From assembly GCA_023150895.1 (NCBI GenBank), contig JAKLJY010000002.1:93108-157107 (forward strand): a stretch of DNA of 64,000 nucleotides. Direction: 5' to 3'. The DNA comes from Myxococcota bacterium (GTDB taxonomy: Bacteria > Myxococcota_A > Bradymonadia > UBA7976 > UBA1532). Positions 56,564 through 64,000 of this stretch are shown piece after piece. Made by a program: the position numbers and the translations under genes. Numbering within the stretch: position 1 is the stretch's first letter; each line of letters begins with the position of its first letter. A model generated the notes under the pieces. It had not been told where the DNA came from and searched no databases. It saw nothing but the letters and a program-made list of their open reading frames with translations.

Positions 56564-56827
56564 CTATTGCCGATTTGAGCCTCCAATGCGCCTTTTCGCG
56601 CGCGTTCGGGCCTTCTTCTCCGCGATGTAGACCTGCTCCTCGGTCCGGCTCGCCAGCATCTTCGACCACGGCATCGGGGGCGCCTTGAGCACCTTCCGCA
56701 TGGCGTCGGCCAGTTCCTCGAACGAAACCTCGGTATCCATCAACTCGTCATCCGTTATCCCGTCGACCGCGCTGCCGCTGCCGACGGTAGCGGGGATGCT
56801 TCTTGGCTCGGGGTGCTTCGGGTCCAT
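56564..56827 (-). CDS. Small 87-residue protein encoded after the transposase
   Basis: 87 residues from ATG 56827, two bases after the transposase stop, so it is almost certainly co-translated. The sequence has an acidic start (TDDELMDTEVSFEELADAMRKVLKA) and a basic end (EKKARTRAKRRIGG), with no known domain. Being tightly linked to the transposase, it might be an accessory or regulator of transposition. It is not recognised. Confidence 0.6.
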   Translation of the reverse strand: MDPKHPEPRSIPATVGSGSAVDGITDDELMDTEVSFEELADAMRKVLKAPPMPWSKMLASRTEEQVYIAEKKARTRAKRRIGGSNRQ

Positions 56828-56829
56828 GC

Positions 56830-57789
56830 TCACACGCCTTGAAGGTAGGTCAGGCGCGCGCCCGTCACGCGCGCAAAGAAGTCTTCGACGCGCTCCCCGT
56901 CGGTGAGCTTGCGGGTGTTCCACGTGAAGGCCCGCTCACCCAGGTATCGGTTCAGGTGCTCGGGCGAGACGTGGTGCCACGCGCCCATGATGCTGCGCTT
57001 CACGAGGCTCCAGAAGGACTCGATGGTGTTGGAGTGGACGTTCTTGTCGCCCTTGCGCACGTACTCACCCTTGGAGTGCGTCACCGTCTCGTGGAAGGGG
57101 TGCGTCTTGTCGATACCGCGGTACGACGTGTTCTCGTCCGTCATCAGGACAGCGGTGGGCATCACGTTCTCGCGGATGAAGCCCTTGAGGGTTGCGCCGG
57201 TGACGTTCGCAACCACCTTGGCGCGGACCTCGCCACCTCGCTCCACGAGGCCCGCGACGGGAATCTTGTTGGTGCCGCGCCCCGTCTTGGACTCGCCCTT
57301 GTAGCGGGGCTTCCCGCCCACGTAGGTCTCGTCGGCCTCGACGGTGCCGGTGAACTTGGCGCCCAGGCCGCCGTTCGCCATGGCGTGCCGGATGCGGTGG
57401 CCCATGAACCATGCCGTCTCGTAGCTGCCGAAGCCGAGCATGCGGTGGAGCTGGAGCGCCGAGACGCCCTTCTTGGAGGCGCACATGATCTGGACGGCCA
57501 TGAGCCACGTCTTGAGCGGGATCTTGGACTTCTCCATGATCGTGCCGACCGTGACGGTGAACTGCTTACGGCAGCCCTTGTGCTTGCACTGGTGCAGGCC
57601 CGCTCGCACGCGCTTCTCGGGGTTGGCCTTGATGACGCCCGTGTGCTCGGACTCGCAGTGGGGGCAGACCGGACCGTTCGGCCACACCATCTGCTCGATG
57701 ACGGCGCGGGCCTCGTCCTCGGTCATCGCCGAGATCTGGCGGAGGGTCAGGCTGGCGAAGGGGGAAGGCGTGGTGTCCGTCGCGTTCAT
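56830..57789 (-). CDS. IS1595-family ISXO2-like transposase
   Basis: 319 residues from ATG 57789 (GTG 57810 possible). The N-terminal zinc ribbon has CPHCESEH...CKHKGC. The catalytic domain shows EADETYVGGKP, TDENTSY and HSNTIESFWSLVKRSIMGAWH, matching the DDE/DDN-type triad of ISXO2-like transposases. Length is normal and there is no frameshift, so it looks active. It moves the 2.6-kb element by cut-and-paste or copy with 8-bp duplication. Confidence 0.93.
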   Translation of the reverse strand: MNATDTTPSPFASLTLRQISAMTEDEARAVIEQMVWPNGPVCPHCESEHTGVIKANPEKRVRAGLHQCKHKGCRKQFTVTVGTIMEKSKIPLKTWLMAVQIMCASKKGVSALQLHRMLGFGSYETAWFMGHRIRHAMANGGLGAKFTGTVEADETYVGGKPRYKGESKTGRGTNKIPVAGLVERGGEVRAKVVANVTGATLKGFIRENVMPTAVLMTDENTSYRGIDKTHPFHETVTHSKGEYVRKGDKNVHSNTIESFWSLVKRSIMGAWHHVSPEHLNRYLGERAFTWNTRKLTDGERVEDFFARVTGARLTYLQGV

Positions 57790-58047
57790 GGCTTCAATGT
57801 ACGCGGCCACCGCAACTTTGCAAGAGGTATTCGATGCGCGTCAGTTCGTCAGGAACTTGACGGCCGGACCGGCTGCCAATGTATGAACTTTGCAGTGGGG
57901 ATAATCCCGATTTCCGTTCACGGTCGGCGCTCCGACGCAGGCGGCGCCCGGGCGCGAGGGCTTCGGCCGATGGCACGGGTCGTGCTAGGCTCGTCGCACT
58001 GGCTCGCCCGCCCGTCCGTCCGTCCGTCCTTCGCACTGGAGGCCCGC

Positions 58048-59766
58048 ATGCGCCGTCTCACCTCGACTCTGCTCCTCGCCCTGTCGGCTGCCGCGCCGCT
58101 CGTCGACGCCGCCCCGGCACACGCCTGTGGCGGCTTCTTCCGCGCCGAGACCCCCGTCGATCAGTCCGCGCAGCGGATGATCTTCAAGCGACTGACGGCG
58201 AGCCGCCTGGAGGCCTACTTCGAGATTCGCTTCAGCGGCGATCCGAAGTCCTTCGCCTGGGTCCTGCCCGTGCCGGGCATCCCGCAGGACAAGGCCACCG
58301 TGGACGTCGCCGTCTTCGAACAGCTCGACGCCGCGACGGCGCCGCAGGTCATCCAGCCCATCGTTTGCGAGGCGCTCGGCTCACCGCCGACCGACAACGC
58401 GGACGCGGGCTTCGACGCGGGCGCGGGGGGCGGCGAGCCGGAGGTGAACGCGCCGCGCGTCACCGTGCTCGACCGCGAGGTCGTCGGTGCGTACGAGACG
58501 GTCACGCTCGCCGCCGAGACGGGCACCGACCTCGTGACCTGGCTGCGAGAAAAGGGGTTCCGGGTCACGGACGAAATGATCCCCTTCGTCGACCTCTACA
58601 TCGGGCAGGGCCTGAACTTCCTGGCGGCCCGGCTCAAGCCCGAGGCCGGCGTCGACGGCATTCAGCCGCTGAAGATGACCTACGACGCCCGGGGCCCCAT
58701 GGTGCCGCTGAAGCTGGCGTCCATCGCAGCGCAGCCCGAGACGGGCGTGAAGATCTTCTACCTGGGGGAGGAGCGCGTCACACCGTCCAACACCCCCGAG
58801 CTCACGGTGCCGACGGGGCACCTCGCGTTCGACCACGGCACGCAGACGGGCAACTGGCCCGCCGCCGTCGCCCGCACCATCGACGACCACGGCGGCGAGG
58901 GCCTGGTGGTGGACTTCGCCGGCCCGACGACGCTCGTCCGGACGGGCGCCGAAGAGAACCCCATCGCCGACGCCGACGAGAACACCGAACCCGTGCGCGC
59001 GGCCCTCGAGGCGCTGCTGACCGGCACGCGGTACGTGACCCGGTTCTACGCCCGCTACTCGCCGGAGGAGATGGGTGTCGACGTCGGGTTCGAGGCAGCC
59101 CCGAACCTGGGCGACGTCGAGCGCATCCGCTCGATGCCCGAGCTCTCTTGCGAAGAGGACCCCCCGCCGGTGAACCCGTGCGACTTCCAGGCCTGCGGCC
59201 TCGGCGGGTATTGTGTCCTGACGACCGACGCGACGGGCGCGCAGGTGCCCGCCTGTGCGTGCGTGGACGGCGCCGCCGCCCGCGCCGTGCGCGACGATGT
59301 GGCACCGGGGGGCCTGCGGGTCTCGTGCGTCGACGTCCGCATCAACGTGGATCCGATCGAGCTGCCGGACCAGGTGGTCGACACGCCGCCGGTGGTCGGG
59401 CCGCCGCTGCTCGATCCGTGCGCGGCCAATCCCTGCGGCGAGAACGGCGAGTGTTTCGCGCTCAACGGGCATCAGACCTGCTTGTGCGAGCGCGGCTACG
59501 TGGCCGTGGCGGTCGAGGACGGCAGTGGCGGGTTGAAGGCCACGTGCCGTGTGCCCGATCAGGACGTGCCGGACGACTTCTACCGGCGGCGCCTGCCCGA
59601 GCCGCGCCTGCCCTACCCCCGCGGCGCCGGGGGCGGCAATGCCACCGCCACGCTCTCGGACGACGGCTGCACGCAGGGTGCACCCGATCGCGGCGCGCGG
59701 CATGCGGCGTGGGCGTTGCTGCTCGCGCTGCCCCTCGTGTTGCGGCGGCGCGGTCGGCGCGACTGA
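58048..59766 (+). CDS. DUF2330 protein with EGF-like repeats and a MYXO-CTERM-like tail
   Basis: 572 residues from ATG 58048, with TGGAGG upstream. Signal peptide ends about APAHA-CGG. The start of the mature protein (ACGGFFRAETPVDQSAQRMIF) and FAWVLPVPGIP are the hallmarks of DUF2330. Two EGF-like Cys-rich sections follow (FQACGLGGYCVL, NPCGENGECFALNGHQTC). The C-terminus has DDGCTQGAPDRGARH, a Leu-rich helix and LRRRGRRD, matching MYXO-CTERM layout. Expected at the cell surface. No enzyme activity is known for the family. Confidence 0.88.
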   Translation: MRRLTSTLLLALSAAAPLVDAAPAHACGGFFRAETPVDQSAQRMIFKRLTASRLEAYFEIRFSGDPKSFAWVLPVPGIPQDKATVDVAVFEQLDAATAPQVIQPIVCEALGSPPTDNADAGFDAGAGGGEPEVNAPRVTVLDREVVGAYETVTLAAETGTDLVTWLREKGFRVTDEMIPFVDLYIGQGLNFLAARLKPEAGVDGIQPLKMTYDARGPMVPLKLASIAAQPETGVKIFYLGEERVTPSNTPELTVPTGHLAFDHGTQTGNWPAAVARTIDDHGGEGLVVDFAGPTTLVRTGAEENPIADADENTEPVRAALEALLTGTRYVTRFYARYSPEEMGVDVGFEAAPNLGDVERIRSMPELSCEEDPPPVNPCDFQACGLGGYCVLTTDATGAQVPACACVDGAAARAVRDDVAPGGLRVSCVDVRINVDPIELPDQVVDTPPVVGPPLLDPCAANPCGENGECFALNGHQTCLCERGYVAVAVEDGSGGLKATCRVPDQDVPDDFYRRRLPEPRLPYPRGAGGGNATATLSDDGCTQGAPDRGARHAAWALLLALPLVLRRRGRRD

Positions 59767-59779
59767 GAGAGACGAAGGG

Positions 59780-59810
59780 GCGGTCGGCAGCGCCTGCGCG
59801 GGCCGGCCGC
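59780..59810. terminator. GC-rich hairpin between convergent genes
   Basis: GCGGTCGGC (59780-59788) pairs with GCCGGCCGC (59802-59810), allowing one G-T pair, between the stops of the DUF2330 and the FabZ-like genes. Likely shared terminator. Confidence 0.45.
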
Positions 59811-60245
59811 TCAGCGCCCGAGATAGCCCTTGACGATCGCGGAGACGGCGACGGCGTCGCCGACCCGGACGATGCCGTTGGCCGTCGTCACACCGAGCAG
59901 CGTGCGCGTGGGGCGGATTTCGTACGTCACGGTGTCCCCCGGCCCGACCCCGTGCCGGAACTTCACGCGGTCGAGCCCGCCGAGCAGCACCGGCCGCCCG
60001 CCGCCGGCCAGGAGCAGCACGCCGTACGCGAGCGTCTGCGCGAGTCCCTCGAGCAGGATGACCCCCGGCACGATGGGTCGCCCGGGGAAGTGCCCCGCGA
60101 AGAACGGGGCGTCCGGCGCGAACGTGCACTCGCCGACGATGAGATCGGCGCCGCAGGTGAGCACGCGGTCGAGGTAGAGAAACGGCGGGCGGTGGGGGAT
60201 GACGTCGGCGGGAGAAGGCAGGGGGGCGGCGGTCACGTCGGACAT
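59811..60245 (-). CDS. FabZ-like 3-hydroxyacyl-ACP dehydratase (hot-dog fold)
   Basis: 144 residues. The hot-dog fold signature PFFAGHFPGRPIVPGVILLEGLAQ contains the catalytic His and the later Glu, as in FabZ. IPHRPPFLYLDRVL is the usual N-terminal strand. It dehydrates 3-hydroxyacyl-ACP in fatty-acid or polyketide synthesis. The gene is isolated from other fab genes, so it may be an accessory copy. It lies 22 bp after the papain-like gene on the same strand. Confidence 0.85.
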   Translation of the reverse strand: MSDVTAAPLPSPADVIPHRPPFLYLDRVLTCGADLIVGECTFAPDAPFFAGHFPGRPIVPGVILLEGLAQTLAYGVLLLAGGGRPVLLGGLDRVKFRHGVGPGDTVTYEIRPTRTLLGVTTANGIVRVGDAVAVSAIVKGYLGR

Positions 60246-60267
60246 CGGAGCATGACCGCCAGGGCGC

Positions 60268-62445
60268 TCACTTCTTCAGCTTGCGCAGGTTCGAGGGGAT
60301 GACGTCGACCTTGTTCGAGCCGACGAGGCCGCAGGTCTGGGAGAAGTTGCCCGAGCACAGGCTCGTCTCCGTGATGCGGTCGAACGGGACCTCGCCGACC
60401 TGCATGCCCGACAGGAAGAGGTCGAAGCCGAAACCGCCGCCCTGCTTCTGCTGGCGCAGGGAGAGGCGGGCCGGCTCGCCGCCGCCGACGCGCACGAACG
60501 TCTTGGGGTTGAGCAGGAAGTCGACGTTGAGGACGTCCTCGGGCACGAACACGCCATAGCTCTCGCCGCTGACCGTGACGTCCGACCACGAGCCCTTGTC
60601 CGCCGTCGTCTCGGCGGGCTTGACCGTGCGGAGGTCTTCGTCGCGGAACTGGATGTACATGAGCTTGGTGGACTTCTGGTACCGCAGCGAGCACAGCGAG
60701 GTGTAGTCCTCGGTGCAGAGCGTCACGACGCCCTTGCCGCTGTCGTACTCGCCGACCGCGTCGCCCTTGTAGACGAGCTTGCTGCCCTGGAGCAGCACGC
60801 GGACCTGCTTCGTCTCGCCGCCGCCCTTGAGCACGCCCTTGATGCGCAGCTCGCTGCCTTCCTTGGCGGTCAGGATCTTGTAGTACGCGCGGCCGGGGCC
60901 GAGGAGCTTGGCCGCGGCGAACTGGTCCATGGGGGGCTCGGGCACGTCGGTGCCGGGCACGTCGGGCGTGTCGCTGCCACCGCCGGAGCCGCCGGCGCCC
61001 GTCTCACCGCCCGCGCCGCTCTCGCCGCCGGTGCCGGGCTCGTCGATGGGCTCTTCCTCGACGGGGTCGACGACGACGTCGCCGTTGGGATCGAGATCGG
61101 GCGGCAGGGGATCGAGGCGGTCCTCCTCGTCGTCGACGGGGAGCTCCGGCTCGGCCTCGGTGTCGGGCTCCTCGATGACCTCGTCGGCGGGGGTGCCCTC
61201 GTCCGGCGGCAGGCTCATCTGCTGGAGCTCCTCGGCGAGCAGGACCTCGACCGGGATGGGCTGCTGATACTCGAAGAAGCCCTCGAACATCACCTTGCGC
61301 ATCCAGCCGAGCGTCATGCAGGAGTACCCGCCGACGCCCCAGCCCTCGCCCCAGGAGTTCTTGATGATGAAGCAGAGCCCGCCCTCGGACTCGGCCATGT
61401 TGTCCGGCAGCTTCTTGTAGCCGACGATCAGATACGCGTGGCCGCCGGCGTGGCCCGTCTCGCCCGGGGCGAGGCCCTTGGCGGTGATCAGACCGTCGTT
61501 GTTCTCCCAGTTGCCGGTGAGCGGGCTGGCATAGGGCACCGCGTAGCCCTTGTGGAGCCAGTCGATGATCTGGCGGGCGCCGCACCAGTAGTCGACCTTC
61601 TTCACGCCGACGTGACCCGTTTCACAGGTGCTCGGCTGGGGCGTGTAGGTGTCCGTATCGCCGGGCATCGGCTGGTACGGGCAGTTCTGCTCGAGGGGGA
61701 TGTTCGTCACGCCGCTGGCGGCCGACTCGTCGAAGCCGACGCCGTACCACGAGCCTTCGCCCGCGCCGGGGAGCTTGCAGGCGCCGCTCGCCTGGCACTC
61801 GGGCTTGCTCTGCCAGTAGAAGCGCTGCTCGGAGAGGTCGAGCGTCGCGAGCGAGGGGTTCGCGCCGATCATCTCCTTGCTGCCGTTGACGGCCGCGTAC
61901 TCGATGGCGCCGATGCCCGTGAAGGCCGCGCAGGTGCCGCGGTACTTCTGGTCGCGCACCGGGATCTTGTCGATCTGCGGGATCTTGAACTCGGCCTGGA
62001 TCTCGGCGTCGTTCGGGTCGATCTCGTCGTTGCAGCCCTCTTTGAAGGCCGGGCGGCTACGCTTGCTGAGGTAGTCCTGGACCGCCGCGTCCATCGTCTG
62101 CTCGAACTTCTCGGTCTGGATGACCCGCCGGCTGTGCGAGACCGACTTGAGGAGTTTCACCACCTTGGGGTCGTCGATCTTGCGGGCCTTCTGGCCCGAC
62201 TCGGCGGCGACCTGCGCGTCGATGACCTTGCTGACCGAGTCGACGTCGGTCTCGGGGGCCGACGCGCGATCCTTGGCGAGGTACTTGAACGCGTCCTCGT
62301 CGGAGAGCTTGCGGGGGCCGGTGGCGTTCTGCTTGGCGAGCTCGGCGAGGAGCTTCTGCGCCTCGTCACAGCCCGTCAGCGACGGGCCGCCGAGCGCGAG
62401 CAGCGCCAGGAGGGCGACCTTCTTGGAATTACGCAGCGACTGCAT
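60268..62445 (-). CDS. Papain-family (C1) peptidase-like lipoprotein
   Basis: 725 residues from ATG 62445. Lipobox LTGC (lipid Cys 26). The catalytic set of papain is complete in order: PVRDQKYRGTCAAFTG (Q166, C172), GGHAYLIVGY (H336), and FIIKNSWGEGWGVGGYS (N363). An N-terminal ~100-residue helical pro-like region precedes it. After the peptidase domain comes an acidic Pro/Glu/Asp-rich linker (EEPDTEAEPELPVDDEE, then Gly/Ser runs) and a C-terminal ~200-residue beta-rich domain that ends KVDVIPSNLRKLKK. The lipoprotein probably faces the outer surface. Could act on protein or in defence against prey or hosts; this is inference. Confidence 0.85.
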   Translation of the reverse strand: MQSLRNSKKVALLALLALGGPSLTGCDEAQKLLAELAKQNATGPRKLSDEDAFKYLAKDRASAPETDVDSVSKVIDAQVAAESGQKARKIDDPKVVKLLKSVSHSRRVIQTEKFEQTMDAAVQDYLSKRSRPAFKEGCNDEIDPNDAEIQAEFKIPQIDKIPVRDQKYRGTCAAFTGIGAIEYAAVNGSKEMIGANPSLATLDLSEQRFYWQSKPECQASGACKLPGAGEGSWYGVGFDESAASGVTNIPLEQNCPYQPMPGDTDTYTPQPSTCETGHVGVKKVDYWCGARQIIDWLHKGYAVPYASPLTGNWENNDGLITAKGLAPGETGHAGGHAYLIVGYKKLPDNMAESEGGLCFIIKNSWGEGWGVGGYSCMTLGWMRKVMFEGFFEYQQPIPVEVLLAEELQQMSLPPDEGTPADEVIEEPDTEAEPELPVDDEEDRLDPLPPDLDPNGDVVVDPVEEEPIDEPGTGGESGAGGETGAGGSGGGSDTPDVPGTDVPEPPMDQFAAAKLLGPGRAYYKILTAKEGSELRIKGVLKGGGETKQVRVLLQGSKLVYKGDAVGEYDSGKGVVTLCTEDYTSLCSLRYQKSTKLMYIQFRDEDLRTVKPAETTADKGSWSDVTVSGESYGVFVPEDVLNVDFLLNPKTFVRVGGGEPARLSLRQQKQGGGFGFDLFLSGMQVGEVPFDRITETSLCSGNFSQTCGLVGSNKVDVIPSNLRKLKK

Positions 62446-62747
62446 GGAAGCGGCGGTCCTTTCTTGGAAAACGGCGAAGGCTTCGAAAGCGCCCGCCGCC
62501 TTGGGGCGGGGGGTGAAAATCCAGCGTGCAAGGATGTAGCGAATCCCGGGGGTGTCCACAACGGCCCTCTCGACCGTCGCGAAATCCCCGCGTGGCAGGG
62601 GACGCGCCGGACGGGCGGCGCATTCACGCCCGGGTGGGCATCGCCCGCGAAAGTGGCTCGAACGGGAGACGCGACGCCGCGTGGCTGGCGTTCGCCCCCC
62701 GGGTCGCCTAGCCTGCACGGCGGCACTTCGCACCGGGAGACATCGCC

Positions 62748-63713
62748 ATGGCCGACACCGCCCGTCCCCTCACCCGCCACGATCTCGACGCCGTCGTCCG
62801 CATCGATGCGAGCCACGTCGGGCGCGCCCGCGCGGACTTCTTCCAGCGCCGCCTCGCCGCCGCCATCGCCCGGCCGGACGTCCACGCGCAGTTCGGGGTC
62901 GAAGAACCCGCCGGTCTGGCCGGCTACGTTCTCGCCCGGGTCGACGCGGGGGAGTTCGGGCACACGCGGGCCGCGCTGCGTCTGCAGGCCATCGGGGTGC
63001 ATCGCGAGGCACAGGGGCATGGGGTGGGGGCCGCGCTGATGCAGGCCCTCGAAGGCGCCGCCCGGACGCTCGGTGCCCCCGAGCTGCGCACGACCGCCGC
63101 CTGGAACGACCACACGATGCTGCGCTTCCTCGACCGCCACGGCTTCCGGATGGCGGAGAACCAGATCATCGATTGCGCCGTTCACCCCGGGCGCCTGCGG
63201 GCGGCCGACGAGCGCGAAGACCGCGACGACGACGACGGCGGTGATCCGGACGACCACGGCCTCGAGCGCGACCGCGTCGACGTTCGCCTGCTCTCGCCCG
63301 CCGATCTGCCGGCCATCACCCGCATCGACCGCAAGCTGACCGGCGTCGACCGGGCGGCCTACATCGGCGGCAAACTCGACGCGGCCCTCGGCGAGTCGGA
63401 CATCGCGGTGTCGCTGGCGGCTTGGGAGGACGGCCACGTCGTCGGGTTCCTGACGGCGCGGGTGGACTTCGGCGACGCCGGACGGACCGAGAGCACGGCG
63501 GTGCTCGACACGATCGGTGTCGACCCGGACTTCGCCGGACGGGGGGTCGGGCTCGCGCTTATGTCGCAGCTCTTCGCCAACCTCTCCGCGCTGCACGTCG
63601 AACGCATCGAGACCATCGTCTCGAAAGCGGACGACGCGCTGCTGCGGTTCCTGCACGGGATCGGCTTCGGGCCGTCGCAGCGGCTGGCGTTCTCGCGCAG
63701 CGTCGCCCGCTGA
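62748..63713 (+). CDS. Tandem-GNAT N-acetyltransferase
   Basis: 321 residues with two GNAT domains (about 5-145 and 180-318) separated by an Asp/Glu/Arg-rich linker (DEREDRDDDDGGDPDD). Each domain has the acetyl-CoA loop R/Q-x-x-G-x-G/A: HREAQGHGVGAALMQ in the first and PDFAGRGVGLALMSQ in the second. Such double proteins acetylate small amines or protein N-termini; the substrate is not known. The 300 bp upstream, shared with the papain-like gene, hold only a divergent promoter region; I see no other feature in them. Confidence 0.85.
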   Translation: MADTARPLTRHDLDAVVRIDASHVGRARADFFQRRLAAAIARPDVHAQFGVEEPAGLAGYVLARVDAGEFGHTRAALRLQAIGVHREAQGHGVGAALMQALEGAARTLGAPELRTTAAWNDHTMLRFLDRHGFRMAENQIIDCAVHPGRLRAADEREDRDDDDGGDPDDHGLERDRVDVRLLSPADLPAITRIDRKLTGVDRAAYIGGKLDAALGESDIAVSLAAWEDGHVVGFLTARVDFGDAGRTESTAVLDTIGVDPDFAGRGVGLALMSQLFANLSALHVERIETIVSKADDALLRFLHGIGFGPSQRLAFSRSVAR

Positions 63714-63774
63714 GCGGACTCGCCGGGCCACCGCTGTTGCGGACGACCCGGCCGCTCCCCTAGGCTCGCGTCCC

Positions 63775-64000
63775 ATGCGCAGCGTCGTCCCCGCATTGCC
63801 CGCCGTCCCCGCAGCCCTCGGCCTCGTCGCCGCGGTGCTGCTCGCATGTGGTCCCACGGAGTCGTCGTCCGACTCGGGAGACGCCGGCACCGGCCGCGTC
63901 GACGCGCGCGCCGCGGGCGGCGGCCACGTCGGCCAGGGCGTTCGCCACGGCCTGGTAGCGGTGGTCGGTGGTGAGCAGCTCGTCGCCGGGGCGCAGGTGC
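63775..64000 (+). CDS. Start of a lipoprotein gene, interrupted near 63893 (partial)
   Basis: ATG 63775 begins a signal peptide with lipobox VLLAC-GP and a Ser/Asp-rich linker (TESSSDSGDAGTG), a style shared by the lipoproteins earlier in the window. From about 63893 the frame stays open to the end of the window, but this part is the complement of an aminotransferase coding sequence, so it is probably not the true continuation. Confidence 0.4.
   Translation, partial: MRSVVPALPAVPAALGLVAAVLLACGPTESSSDSGDAGTGRVDARAAGGGHVGQGVRHGLVAVVGGEQLVAGAQV
63899..63999 (-). pseudogene. Fragment of a class V aminotransferase (isopenicillin-N epimerase-like)
   Basis: Read on the minus strand from 63999, the sequence gives HLRPGDELLTTDHRYQAV then ANALADVAAARGARV. 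This is the well-known stretch before the cofactor-binding region in isopenicillin-N-epimerase-type class V aminotransferases, about residue 95-130 of ~400. After GARV the frame runs into sequence that resembles no part of the family and stops at 63760. So the gene is cut at about 63893-63899, the same point where the lipoprotein gene is cut from the other side. Confidence 0.5.

Larger units (their letters stand above)
55326..57909. mobile_element. IS1595-type (ISXO2-like) element with passenger genes, 2584 bp, complete
   Basis: The left end (55326-55351) and the right end (57884-57909) are 26-bp inverted repeats with one mismatch; the left begins CGGGACTATCCCCACTGC. Direct repeats of 8 bp (ATTTCCGT) flank it at 55318-55325 and 57910-57917, which is the target duplication. 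Eight-bp duplications, a transposase with an N-terminal zinc ribbon, and passenger genes are all known for the IS1595 family. It contains three genes, all on the minus strand. The passenger section is visibly lower in GC than the surroundings, so it was brought in. Intact ends and a clean target duplication suggest recent insertion. Confidence 0.93.

Noticed and set aside
55326..57909. DUF3800 region as a multi-gene defence island
   Set aside because: Only one candidate cargo gene is present and the ends define a simple insertion element.

Overview
The window is GC-rich (roughly 70% by eye) bacterial DNA, densely coded on both strands. It most resembles a member of the Myxococcota (old Deltaproteobacteria). 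The support is two secreted proteins ending in MYXO-CTERM-like tails (Cys, hydrophobic segment, Arg-rich end), MopE-type Cys/Asp repeats, many lipoproteins, a giant Ser/Thr-kinase/histidine-kinase hybrid, an FHA-GAF-cyclase and a GAF-sigma-54 activator. The exact lineage cannot be read from this window. I saw no rRNA, tRNA or CRISPR array.

Layout. 0-7.8 kb: a partial gene, a Cys-rich repeat protein, a large MopE-like surface protein, a membrane-fused spermidine-synthase-like protein and two lipoproteins. 7.8-22.6 kb: signalling and housekeeping (hybrid kinase, agmatinase, TPR membrane protein, caspase-fold-like lipoprotein, FHA-GAF-cyclase, purine permease, sigma-54 activator). 22.7-27.3 kb: small unknown proteins, an SLC13/ArsB-type permease and an MscS channel. 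27.5-36.6 kb: a lipid operon with a phospholipase-D-type synthase, a CDP-alcohol phosphatidyltransferase fused to GtrA, an RND (MMPL) transporter fused to PgpA, an MlaC-like protein, a TolC-like protein and inositol-3-phosphate synthase. 36.7-43.3 kb: a universal stress protein and a complete RND efflux tripartite operon. 43.5-50.1 kb: an ABC import system whose binding protein is fused to an OmpA peptidoglycan-binding domain, with two coiled-coil partners and an HExxH membrane protein. 50.1-55.2 kb: two tandem patatin-like phospholipases. 55.3-57.9 kb: an intact IS1595-type element carrying a DUF3800 passenger, with terminal repeats and an 8-bp target duplication. 58-63.7 kb: a DUF2330 protein, a FabZ-like dehydratase, a papain-like lipoprotein and a double GNAT protein. 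The last 240 bp look like a junction where two unrelated genes are both cut.

The strongest candidate for an undescribed system is the 27.5-36.6 kb operon. It has the enzymes to make inositol phosphate, join it to CDP-diacylglycerol and remove a phosphate (PgpA domain), and that phosphatase is covalently attached to a lipid-type RND transporter encoded beside MlaC-like and TolC-like partners. I read it as a possible inositol-phospholipid synthesis-and-transport operon. The second candidate is the peptidoglycan-anchored ABC system at 43.5-50.1 kb.
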